Source: Gemmatimonadota bacterium (GTDB lineage: Bacteria; Gemmatimonadota; Gemmatimonadetes; Gemmatimonadales; GWC2-71-9). From it: DNA of 16,817 nt. Below are positions 6,878 to 13,591 of the stretch, piece by piece (the first letter of the stretch is position 1; each line of letters begins with the position of its first letter). The translations under genes were made by a program, and so were the position numbers. Where the stretch lies: contig JANYAG010000237.1 in assembly GCA_025361465.1 (NCBI GenBank), positions 1-16,817 of the forward strand. Reading direction: 5' to 3'. The notes under the pieces are model-generated. The model did no database searches, was not told the DNA's origin, and saw only the letters and a program-made list of their open reading frames with translations.

Positions 6878-8121
6878 GCGGCGCGCTCCACGGGTGCCGG
6901 TGGTACGGCGGCAACGGGCAGCGGCGCTGACATGTGCGCCGCGTCGCGCGCGTACACGAGTTGCGCCGTGCCGATGGCGCGCTCCAGGAATCCTCCTTCA
7001 CAGTAGCAGAGGTAGAACTCCCACAGGCGGAGGAACCGGTCGTCGTATCCGAGCACCTTGATCCGGTCGCGATTGGCAAAGAGGTTCTCGCGCCACCGCC
7101 GGAGCGTCTCCGCGTAGTGGAGGCCGATCTCGTCGGTCTGCACCAGCATGAGTTCGGTACGCGCCGCCGCGGCGGCCAGCGCCGAGCGCGAGGGAATGCA
7201 ACTGCCCGGAAAGATGTAGCGCTTGATGAAGTCCACTTCGCGCCGCGCCACTTCGTAGCGGTCCTCCGCGATCGTGATGGCCTGAATCACGGCGCGCCCG
7301 TGCAGCGCCATCAGTTGGGCGCACTGACGGTAAAACGTCTCGTACTGCTCGTGGCCGATCGCCTCGATCATCTCGATGGAGGCGAGCTTGTCGTACGTGC
7401 CGCGAAGGTCGCGGTAGTCCATCCCCTGCACCGTCACGCGATGGCCAAGGCCCGCGTCCTGCACTCGCTGCCGAGCCAAAGACAACTGCGCGGACGAGAT
7501 GGTCGTCGTGGTGACGCGGCAGCCATAGCGCGACGCGGCATGCATTGCGAATCCGCCCCAACCCGAGCCGATCTCGAGAAGATGGTCCGACGGCTGCAGG
7601 TCCAGCAGCTTGGCGATGCGGTCGTACTTGGCCACCGACGCTTCGGCCAGCGTGGCGTCCGGACGGTCGAACACGGCGCACGAGTACGTGAGCGTCTCGT
7701 CGAGGAACTGCGAGAAGAAGTCGTTGCCGAGGTCGTAGTGCGCGCGGATGTTGCGCCGAGCCCCGCCGCGCGAGTTCGCGTTGAGCAGGTGCAGCAGCCG
7801 ACGCAATCCCCCGGTCAGCGACGCGGTTCCCCCCTCGAGGTCGTCCAGCGCCTCGCGGTTGCGAAGCATCAGCCGGATCACGCCCGTCAGGTCGTCGCTT
7901 GACCACCAGCCGGCGGCGTACGCTTCGCCTGCGCCCACCGCGCCACCCAAGGCGACGGACTCGTGGAACCGGGCGTCGTGCACGTGGATCGTAATCGTCT
8001 CGGCGGACGGATCGCCGGCGGAGACGGATTCGCCCGCTTCGCGAATGATCAGGCGGCCGTGCTTGAGTTGCGACAGCCGGCCAAGAGTGGCTCGCCTAGC
8101 GAGTGACGACAGAAGCGGCAT
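6874..8121 (-). CDS. Cyclopropane-fatty-acyl-phospholipid synthase-family methyltransferase
   Basis: A 415-residue SAM-dependent enzyme acting on double bonds of phospholipid acyl chains at the membrane surface. Seen: GEAYAAGWWSSDDLTGVIRL (residues 65-84), NIRAHYDLGNDFFSQFLD and LTYSCAVF (C148), SAM motif I EIGSGWGG (183-190), SIEMIEAIG (E253), YIFPGSCIPS and GLHYAETLRRW. E. coli Cfa residues C139, E239, Y317 and C354 have counterparts (C148, E253, Y336, C374), but H266, a bicarbonate ligand, is replaced by Q280 in VIQAITI. Such variants include enzymes that add a methyl or methylene rather than close a cyclopropane, so the product is uncertain (cyclopropane versus methyl-branched or furan precursor). 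ATG at 8121 has GAGGAGA upstream and overlaps the DUF1365 gene by 26 bases. Confidence 0.93.
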   Translation of the reverse strand: MPLLSSLARRATLGRLSQLKHGRLIIREAGESVSAGDPSAETITIHVHDARFHESVALGGAVGAGEAYAAGWWSSDDLTGVIRLMLRNREALDDLEGGTASLTGGLRRLLHLLNANSRGGARRNIRAHYDLGNDFFSQFLDETLTYSCAVFDRPDATLAEASVAKYDRIAKLLDLQPSDHLLEIGSGWGGFAMHAASRYGCRVTTTTISSAQLSLARQRVQDAGLGHRVTVQGMDYRDLRGTYDKLASIEMIEAIGHEQYETFYRQCAQLMALHGRAVIQAITIAEDRYEVARREVDFIKRYIFPGSCIPSRSALAAAAARTELMLVQTDEIGLHYAETLRRWRENLFANRDRIKVLGYDDRFLRLWEFYLCYCEGGFLERAIGTAQLVYARDAAHMSAPLPVAAVPPAPVERAA

Positions 8122-8869
8122 TGGCTCTCCTCGTGGCAGGATGCGGGTGGAATGAGGCGCCGCGGAGCCACAGCCGCAGGGCGTGCCAGTAGATGCCGCC
8201 CACGACCGACGCGGTCATCCAGGGATACCGCGCCAGGCAGCGCGACAATACCGGACCGGTCATCGACGCACGCTTCAATGCCAGCGTGGCGTCGAACACG
8301 CGCGCGCCGTCACGGCGGTTCTGCATGTGCACGTGCAGCCGGTCACCTGGCGTGGTGAGGTTCCACTCGTACCGCTGGTCCATCGGCATGAAGGGCGACA
8401 CGTGAAACGCCTTGTCGAAGCTGGCCCCATGCGAGCGGCCGCCAGGGGTGGCGTGAACCACATACGCGTGGTGCTCCTTCCACGGAGTGTTGGTGATGTC
8501 GGCAACGATGGCCTCGACCGTCGATCCGGTCGCATCGAAGCAGTAGTAGAAGCTCACCGGATTCTGGATGTATCCCCAGTACCGCAGGTGCGTGAGCAGG
8601 CGAATCGGCCCCGCGGGGCGTTGTCCGGTGCGGGCGGCCACGAAGTCGCACACGGCGTCGGCCAGCGGCACGGCCGGGTCCCCGAAGTAGTCGGCGCGGC
8701 GGAACCGTGCCGGCGCGAACCGGCGGGCCGACCACAACCAGCGCCCGTCGAAAACGCCTGGCAGTTCGTCCAGGTCCAGGTACAGCATGAACAGCTTGTA
8801 CTGGAAGTCGTGCTCCACCGGCGTGAACCGACGGTGCCGGACCGTACCCTCGTAGACGCAGCTGTTCAC
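8096..8869 (-). CDS. DUF1365 family protein
   Basis: A 257-residue soluble protein of DUF1365, a family with no established reaction that is nearly always encoded between an FAD amine-oxidase-like gene and a CFA-synthase-like gene, as here. Seen: VYEGTVRHRRFTPVEHDFQY at the N-terminus, LLTHLRYWGYIQNPVSFYYC in the middle, and then ITNTPWKEHHAYVV, FDKAFHVSPFMPMDQRYEW, all family hallmarks; full length. The GTG start (complement 8867-8869) overlaps the upstream stop as GTGA. The conserved context argues that it acts with its two neighbours on the same acyl-chain intermediate. Confidence 0.93.
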   Translation of the reverse strand: MNSCVYEGTVRHRRFTPVEHDFQYKLFMLYLDLDELPGVFDGRWLWSARRFAPARFRRADYFGDPAVPLADAVCDFVAARTGQRPAGPIRLLTHLRYWGYIQNPVSFYYCFDATGSTVEAIVADITNTPWKEHHAYVVHATPGGRSHGASFDKAFHVSPFMPMDQRYEWNLTTPGDRLHVHMQNRRDGARVFDATLALKRASMTGPVLSRCLARYPWMTASVVGGIYWHALRLWLRGASFHPHPATRRANAASVVTR

Positions 8870-10119
8870 GCCGCCGCCATTGGCGCGCGCTCGGCCGCCT
8901 CGATCTCGCGTTCGACTTCCAGCGCGCTCACCACGCCGTCCTCGTGGAAACCATTGCCCCAGTACGCGCCGCAGTAGTGCGTGCGGTTGGGTCCGCTCAC
9001 CTCACCGCGCCGCGCGCGGGCCGCCACGCCGGCCCGCGTCACGATCGGATGGTGGTACGTCACCCGCCCGATCACCCGGGCAGGGTCGATGCCCTCCGTC
9101 GCATTGAGCGTCACGCAGAACGTCTCGGGCGCGTCGATCGACTGGAGCATGTTCATGTTGTAGGTCACGACCGCGGGCGCGTCTGGCGCGTCGGTCACGC
9201 GGTAGTTCCAGGCGCCCCACGCGGCGCGCCGGCACGGCAGGATCGACGTGTCGGTGTGGAGCACCACATCATTTGCCTGGTATGGCAACGCCCCCAGCAC
9301 CTCGCGTTCGGCGCGCGACGGATCGGCGAGCATCGCGAGAGCATGGTCGCTGTGGCAGGCCAGTACCACGCGGTCGAACCGCTCGCCGTCCACCTCGACG
9401 TGGTCGTGGTGTCGCGCGATGCGCGTCACGCGGTGCCGCAGGCGAATGCGGCTCCGCAGCCGCGCCGTCAGCGCGTCCACGTAGCGTGACGACCCACCCT
9501 CCACCACGCGCCACACGGGACGGTGGTCCACAGTGAGCATGCCGTGGTTGTTGAAGAAGTCGACGAAGAACTGCGCCGGCATGTCGAGCACGCGCGCCGG
9601 CGGCAGGGACCAGATCGCCGAACCCATGGGCACCAGGTACCAGTCGCGGAACGTCGCGGAATACCCGCCGCCGGCGACCAGCGCGCCGAGCGTGAGGCCT
9701 CCGTCGTCCGCGCGCACGACGCGCGGCGCCGCGCGGTTGAAGCGGAGCACGTCCGCCAGCATCCTTAGAAACGACGGACGCACCGCGTTGCGCGGTTGCG
9801 CGAAGAGCTGTCGCATGCTGGAGCCGTTGTACTCGAGGCCGGCCCTGTCGTGGCGCACGCTGAAGCTCATCCTGCTCGGCTGGGTGCGAATCCCGAGCTC
9901 CGCCAGGAGCGCCAGGAAGTTCGGGTAGTTTCGCTCGTTGCAGACGATGAATCCGGAATCCACCTGGTAGTCCCGTCCACCGGACCGCACCGTCCACGTA
10001 TGGACGTGCCCGCCGATGCGATCGTCCGCCTCGAACACCGTCACCTCGTGCTCCCGGTGGAGGCGGTGCGCCGCGACGAGCCCCGACACGCCGCTCCCGA
10101 TGATGGCGATCCGCGTCAT
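8866..10119 (-). CDS. FAD-dependent amine-oxidase-like oxidoreductase (NAD(P)-binding Rossmann)
   Basis: A 417-residue flavoprotein of the amine oxidase/phytoene-desaturase-like superfamily. Seen: the dinucleotide-binding fold RIAIIGSGVSGLVAAHRL (GSGVSG residues 8-13), the FAD signature EADDRIGGHVHTW (30-42), VDSGFIVCNERNYPNF, and the C-terminal FAD-contacting NRTHYCGAYWGNGFHEDGV. Homologues next to DUF1365 and CFA-like genes belong to light/singlet-oxygen regulons in proteobacteria; from memory, UfaO of Rhodobacter furan fatty acid synthesis is of this general type, but orthology cannot be established here. A longer upstream opening exists; ATG at 10119 is chosen because it begins the Rossmann strand, has GGAGG close upstream, and shares a base with the upstream stop (TAATG). 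Confidence 0.93.
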   Translation of the reverse strand: MTRIAIIGSGVSGLVAAHRLHREHEVTVFEADDRIGGHVHTWTVRSGGRDYQVDSGFIVCNERNYPNFLALLAELGIRTQPSRMSFSVRHDRAGLEYNGSSMRQLFAQPRNAVRPSFLRMLADVLRFNRAAPRVVRADDGGLTLGALVAGGGYSATFRDWYLVPMGSAIWSLPPARVLDMPAQFFVDFFNNHGMLTVDHRPVWRVVEGGSSRYVDALTARLRSRIRLRHRVTRIARHHDHVEVDGERFDRVVLACHSDHALAMLADPSRAEREVLGALPYQANDVVLHTDTSILPCRRAAWGAWNYRVTDAPDAPAVVTYNMNMLQSIDAPETFCVTLNATEGIDPARVIGRVTYHHPIVTRAGVAARARRGEVSGPNRTHYCGAYWGNGFHEDGVVSALEVEREIEAAERAPMAAA

Positions 10120-11039
10120 TATGCCTCCAGGAGCCGGCGCGGCACTGGATGCAGATCCCGGATGACGCGGAGCCAGCTGAGCACCACGAGTCCGTAGTAC
10201 GTCAGGTCGATCTCCCACCAGAAGAACCCCTGGCGCGTGGCGCCCGGGTAACGATGGTGGTTGTTGTGCCAGCCCTCGCCGAGCGTGATGAGCGCGAGCG
10301 TGAGGCTGTTGCGGCTGTCGTCGTCAGTCTCGTAGCGGCGCCTGCCCAGGCGATGCGCCAGCGAGTTGATGAAGCACGTGCAGTGGAACAGCATCACGGT
10401 GCTCACGAAGTACCCCCACACCAGCCAGGGCCACCCGCCGATGGCGTACAGGGTGACGGCGAGCGCCACCGGCACGGCAATGTCGTAGCGATCGAGCCAG
10501 CGTAGCTCGGGATACCGGGTAAGGTCGCGGACTTCCCGGAAGTCCGTCGGGAAGTTCCGGGCCGATGTGATCCACCCCATGTGGCTCCACCAGAATCCGT
10601 GCTGGCGGGGCGAGTGGACGTCGAGCTCCGTGTCCGAGTGCCGATGGTGCTTGCGGTGGTGCGCCGCCCACCACAGGGGACCGCGCTGCGTGGCACTCGC
10701 GCCAAGCAGCGCAAACAGGAACTGCGCAACGCGCCCGGTTCGAAACGTCCGATGCGAGAAGTACCGGTGATAGAAGCCGGTGACGGCGAACATCCGCACC
10801 ACATACAGGACGGCGGCCACCGTCACCGCGCCGGGCTGCCAGCCGACCACGAAGACGCCAAGGCACGCGACGTGCATGCCGATGAAGGGCAGCACCCGCA
10901 GCCATTCGACGCGCTTGTCGGCCGCATTCTGGGGACCCGCGTGCGGCGCCACTTTGCCGTGGTCGAACCACTTCGTCAGCGCCCGGACCCAGTACGGCGC
11001 GCGTACGGCGACCGCCGGCGTGGCGATGCCATCTCTCAT
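10119..11039 (-). CDS. Acyl-CoA/acyl-lipid delta-9 fatty acid desaturase (stearoyl-CoA desaturase type)
   Basis: A 306-residue membrane di-iron oxygenase that inserts a cis double bond into saturated acyl chains using O2 and reductant. All three histidine boxes are present: HRYFSH (91-96), HHRKHH (127-132) and HNNHH (259-263, in LGEGWHNNHHRYPG). Hydrophobic segments flank them in the expected order (about 50-90, 105-120, 188-225). The N-terminal 30 residues are extra and poorly conserved. ATG at 11039 lies four bases after the regulator's stop, with only a weak TGAG ribosome site, so translation is probably coupled to the regulator gene. As first enzyme of the operon it likely supplies the unsaturated substrate for the CFA-like enzymes. 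Confidence 0.95.
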   Translation of the reverse strand: MRDGIATPAVAVRAPYWVRALTKWFDHGKVAPHAGPQNAADKRVEWLRVLPFIGMHVACLGVFVVGWQPGAVTVAAVLYVVRMFAVTGFYHRYFSHRTFRTGRVAQFLFALLGASATQRGPLWWAAHHRKHHRHSDTELDVHSPRQHGFWWSHMGWITSARNFPTDFREVRDLTRYPELRWLDRYDIAVPVALAVTLYAIGGWPWLVWGYFVSTVMLFHCTCFINSLAHRLGRRRYETDDDSRNSLTLALITLGEGWHNNHHRYPGATRQGFFWWEIDLTYYGLVVLSWLRVIRDLHPVPRRLLEA

Positions 11040-11043
11040 GAAC

Positions 11044-11964
11044 TCAGTCGTCGGTCGATGTCATGTGTGGACCCAGCAGCGCCCGCCAATGAGCGAGGTC
11101 CCGCACTCTCGTCACACCCGGCACGTCGGCCAGCGTCGCGGCGCCCGCGCCCCCGACCAGCAGCGGCACGTGCTGCGGCAGCAGCGCGCGCAGTGCGCCA
11201 AGTTCGCGCTCCAGGCCGGCCGCGTCGCTCGCGGCGCTCAGCGCGACGACGCGCGCTCCCCCTTGCTCCGCGCCTGCCGCGATCTCGGCCGCCGGCAGGT
11301 CGGACCCGAGCCACGTCACGTGCCACCCGTCGTGGGCGGCCGCAGTCGCGGCCATCATCGCCCCGAAGGCGTGCCGCTCGCCTCGCGGGGTGGCCAGCAG
11401 GACGCGAGGCGCATCCCCCGGCACCTCCAGCGAGCGCGCCAGCCAGCCGAGGAGCTGCTGCAGCGTGGCCGACGCCGCGTGCTCGTGTGCGACCGTGATC
11501 CGCCCCTCGTGCCACCCATCGCCGATCTCCACCAGCAGCGGGCCAACCACCTCCTCCAGGAACGTGACGGCGCCAAGCGACAAGAGCGCCCGCCGCAGCA
11601 GCGACTCGAGCCGCTCGGGCGCCAGCTCGCGCACAGCCCCCATGGCCTGCTCCCGGTACGATCCGGGCAGCGTGGGCCGGGTGCTCGCGCGCTCGGCATC
11701 CTCAGCCACCATCCGTTGCAACTCGCCAGTGGACAGCGAAGCCAGCGCCGCTACCGAGCGTCCGCCGCGCGCGGCACGGTGCAGCAGACCAAGCCGCTCG
11801 ACGTCCGCGTCGGAATAGAGGCGGCGCCCGTTCTCGGACCGGATCGGACGGACGACGGCGTAGCGGCGTTCCCACGCTCGGAGCACCTCGACGGAGAGTC
11901 CCGTCCGCGCCCGGACGACCCCGATGGGGTGCCGGGCGGCGTCAGTCGGTTTCGATCTGGCCAT
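11044..11964 (-). CDS. CarH/LitR-type MerR-family B12-binding photoreceptor-repressor
   Basis: A 306-residue regulator with an N-terminal MerR winged helix (residues 14-60: GVVRARTGLSVEVLRAWERR, then GRRLYSDADVERL) and a C-terminal cobalamin-binding module: four-helix part about 100-180, Rossmann part about 185-300. The CarH adenosylcobalamin signature Wx9EH is exact (W151, E161, H162), and the MetH-like ExHxxG lower-ligand motif is present (E196, H198, G201), followed by GSDLPAAEI and GGAGA. CarH tetramers with adenosylcobalamin repress in the dark and fall apart in light. I prefer the ATG at 11964: an in-frame ATG at 11991 lies inside the putative operator and upstream of the predicted transcription start, and neither has a ribosome site, so the mRNA is probably leaderless. 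The desaturase starts four bases downstream. Confidence 0.93.
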   Translation of the reverse strand: MARSKPTDAARHPIGVVRARTGLSVEVLRAWERRYAVVRPIRSENGRRLYSDADVERLGLLHRAARGGRSVAALASLSTGELQRMVAEDAERASTRPTLPGSYREQAMGAVRELAPERLESLLRRALLSLGAVTFLEEVVGPLLVEIGDGWHEGRITVAHEHAASATLQQLLGWLARSLEVPGDAPRVLLATPRGERHAFGAMMAATAAAHDGWHVTWLGSDLPAAEIAAGAEQGGARVVALSAASDAAGLERELGALRALLPQHVPLLVGGAGAATLADVPGVTRVRDLAHWRALLGPHMTSTDD

Positions 11965-11972
11965 GGTACGGA

Positions 11973-12001
11973 ACTCTACGTCGTTGTACATCCGTTGTCA
12001 A
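11973..12001 (-). promoter_or_regulatory. Predicted sigma70-type promoter of carH-lipid operon
   Basis: On the minus strand a perfect TTGACA -35 (complement 12001-11996), a 17-base spacer, and a TAGAGT -10 (complement 11978-11973). The predicted transcript begins near 11966, two bases before the ATG at 11964. The -35 and spacer lie inside the 11-bp direct repeats. Confidence 0.6.
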
Positions 12002-12014
12002 GCCGTTGTCCAGT
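11982..12014. promoter_or_regulatory. Three 11-bp direct repeats, probable CarH operator
   Basis: CGTTGTACATC, CGTTGTCAAGC and CGTTGTCCAGT follow one another with exact 11-base period (starts 11982, 11993, 12004). Known CarH operators consist of three 11-bp direct repeats built on TnTACA; the first copy has TTGTACA, the others TTGTCAA and TTGTCCA. The array overlaps the operon promoter and lies between two divergent promoters. Confidence 0.65.
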
Positions 12015-12022
12015 ACATTAGC

Positions 12023-12051
12023 TTGACAGCTCCGCCCCCATTCCATATATT
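12023..12051 (+). promoter_or_regulatory. Predicted sigma70-type promoter driving the lipocalin-fragment transcript
   Basis: TTGACA (12023-12028), a 17-base spacer and TATATT (12046-12051), a near-consensus promoter with a start expected near 12058. It begins nine bases beyond the direct-repeat array, so CarH may also act on it. Confidence 0.65.
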
Positions 12052-12080
12052 ATGGTTGGCGAGCAGCCGGGAGAGCCGCG

Positions 12081-12389
12081 GTGCCATTCACTCAGTTGGG
12101 AGGACGGGACTGTGACGGCAGCACGAGTTCAGGCGGACCGGCCTCACAACTCAAGGTCCGGTTCGCTCCCGCCTTCTTCTCGTTTGTCCCCATTGTGTGG
12201 GCGGACCACTGGGTGCTGGATCTGACCGAGGGCTTCCGGGTCGCGCTCGTTGGTACGCCGGACCGGCGCTACCTCTGGGTCCTTTCGCGGGAGCCGCAGC
12301 TCGACCAGGCCAGGTACGATCGCCTGCTGGGCACGGCGGCCGCGCAGGGGTTCGACATCGCGCGCGTGCAGCGCACGGCGGAGCGGTGA
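12081..12389 (+). pseudogene. Lipocalin (Blc-type) C-terminal half, N-terminally truncated but apparently still expressible
   Basis: Bacterial lipocalins (Blc) are about 170-residue outer-membrane lipoproteins that bind lysophospholipids and fatty acids. This 102-residue frame carries only the C-terminal half: QLKVRFAPAFFSFVPIVWAD, then HWVLDLTEGFRVALVG, RRYLWVLSREPQLDQARYDRLL and AAAQGFDIARVQRT. The lipoprotein signal, the GTWYEIAR-type motif and the first strands are absent. About 22 unrelated residues precede the homology. The GTG at 12081 has GGGAGAG at suitable spacing and a near-consensus promoter upstream, so the fragment may be translated; a deletion fusing the promoter region to the second half of the gene is the simplest origin. 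Its stop overlaps the next gene's GTG start (GTGA). Confidence 0.72.
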
Positions 12390-12922
12390 GCCGCTCGAGG
12401 CCACGGATCGTGGTCGTCAGCGACCGGATGCAGCGGGGCTATCGCTACCAACTGACCGAGCCGATGGGGCGGAACTTCGATCCCGACTTCTGCCCGCAGC
12501 TCACGCCGGCGCAGATGCTGGCGCTCGGCGTGTTCGGAGGGAAGTACATGACGGACTGCCGGGACGAGTTTCCGGCGTCCTGGTTCCGGCGCGCGAAGTT
12601 GTGCAGCGAGCGGCGCGATCCGGAGCTCAACTTCTTCGGCGTGAACGCGTCTCAGTCGCTGGCCGAATGGCGACGACGCGGGTGGATCTACCATGAGGAT
12701 CCGCGCGGCTGGTTCCAGTGGTACTGTCGCTACTTCATGGGCCGCCGGAGCCTGGACGACGAACGCCAGATCCGGCGGTGGCGCGCCATGCAGCGCCACG
12801 TGGCCCAGATGCGGCGGAACTGCTGGCCCGGTGATCTCTCGTGCCGCCGCCGGCAGCGCCAGGCGTTGCTGCACTGGGCCTACGACGCCCGGCGGATCGG
12901 TGTCGGAGCACCGCAACGCTGA
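12386..12922 (+). CDS. Conserved uncharacterised protein, aromatic/Arg-rich
   Basis: A 178-residue soluble protein that I recognise as a conserved hypothetical family without a known function. Seen: an opening RIVVVSDRMQRGYRYQLTEP, then MGRNFDPDFCPQLTPAQML, ALGVFGGKYMTDCRDEFPAS, LNFFGVNASQSLAEWRRRGW, EDPRGWFQWYCRYFMGRR and, near the end, CRRRQRQALLHWAYDARRIG. It is unusually rich in Trp, Tyr, Arg and Cys (Cys in FCPQL, TDCRD, LCSER, WYCRY, RNCWP, LSCRR). No signal peptide or membrane segment is seen. GTG at 12386 overlaps the lipocalin stop as GTGA; longer in-frame openings run antisense to nothing and over the lipocalin. Its position, divergent from the CarH gene and sharing the control region, suggests a light-linked role, by inference only. 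Confidence 0.8.
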   Translation: MSRSRPRIVVVSDRMQRGYRYQLTEPMGRNFDPDFCPQLTPAQMLALGVFGGKYMTDCRDEFPASWFRRAKLCSERRDPELNFFGVNASQSLAEWRRRGWIYHEDPRGWFQWYCRYFMGRRSLDDERQIRRWRAMQRHVAQMRRNCWPGDLSCRRRQRQALLHWAYDARRIGVGAPQR

Positions 12923-13129
12923 ACGCCGCGGAAGGACGGTCTCCAAGGGACAGGATGCCGTTCCTTCACGCCTTCCCCCCGCGGTGGCGAAAACTGCGTG
13001 ACGGCATGATTACTGAAGACAATTGAATGGATCAGGTGTCCCTGGACTGGATGCGGACAAGGTGCCTCAGGATGGAGCGAGCGCACCACGCAGCGTATGC
13101 ACGATTCGTTAGCCCAAAGGCACAACAGG
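12923..13129. other. Intergenic region, no gene recognised
   Basis: About 200 bases after the conserved uncharacterised gene. Base composition becomes more AT-rich from about 13000. Short frames cross it on both strands but none has a ribosome site plus recognisable sequence. No clear terminator for the upstream gene is seen. Confidence 0.5.
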
Positions 13130-13433
13130 TTACCACCCTATCCAGAAGGTACCGCAGAAGTCAGATTCAGAGATACAAGGCCACACCATCTTTATGACTT
13201 CGCCAGGTTCAGCAAGCTTCCGCATCAGCACAACCGACCCGTCACCACCGTACAACGCTGGAGGAATATCGCAAACCGTATCATGGGGGTGCATCATGCC
13301 ACGGCCAATTTGTAACGACGGAATAGTCCAACAAAGCTCAGGTGAAAACTGCGATGGAGCAAATCTTGGAATAGGACCAGTCACAGAAGATCCCGCAACG
13401 AGCTGCGCAGACATCCGCCACCGCCGTCCCGCC
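13130..13433 (-). pseudogene. AT-richer open frame of unknown origin fused behind the IS3 orfA remnant
   Basis: The minus-strand frame that begins as IS3 orfA stays open for about 90 further codons with no transposase similarity, ending at 13130. It reads as plausible protein, for example CDIPPALYGGDGSVVLMRKL followed by AEPGEVIKMVWPC and SDFCGTFWIGW. Codon choice (TTT, TCA, CTT, TTA, ATT) is unlike that of neighbouring genes, which suggests foreign origin. It may be the C-terminal part of a gene whose start was replaced by the insertion sequence; I do not recognise the family, and chance openness is not excluded. Confidence 0.35.
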
Positions 13434-13562
13434 TGCCGCAACGCGTAGGCGATCTGCTCCTCGGAATACTTCGACCGCTTCATCGACCCCCCTCCTGGCT
13501 GGGACCGCCGAAGCCTATTCTACTCTACTTTCCAGCTGCCCTACTTTTCGGGGGGAAGGTCA
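13400..13562 (-). mobile_element. IS3-family left-end remnant (terminal repeat plus decayed orfA start)
   Basis: On the minus strand the end TGACCTTCCCCCCGAAAAGT (complement 13562 inward) looks like an IS3-family terminal repeat. It is followed by AGGAGGGGGGTCG and ATG at 13483, giving MKRSKYSEEQIAYALRQA, the standard IS3 OrfA N-terminus. Next comes GGGACGGCGGTGGCGGATGTCTGC, split here as positions 13408-13431, which in another frame reads GTAVADVC, the expected OrfA continuation; small deletions have therefore shifted the frame. Homology ends near 13400; the rest of orfA and all of orfB are absent. Confidence 0.7.
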
Positions 13563-13591
13563 CCCGATTGCTTCTCCCCCAACGCCCACTG

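Noticed and set aside
8866..10218. Longer start for the FAD oxidase at 10218
   Set aside because: The extra 33 residues overlap the desaturase coding sequence and precede the Rossmann strand; the ATG at 10119 has a ribosome site and TAATG coupling.
11973..12080. Cobalamin riboswitch upstream of the B12-binding regulator
   Set aside because: The predicted transcripts leave almost no leader, far too short for the riboswitch fold; B12 control is through the protein.
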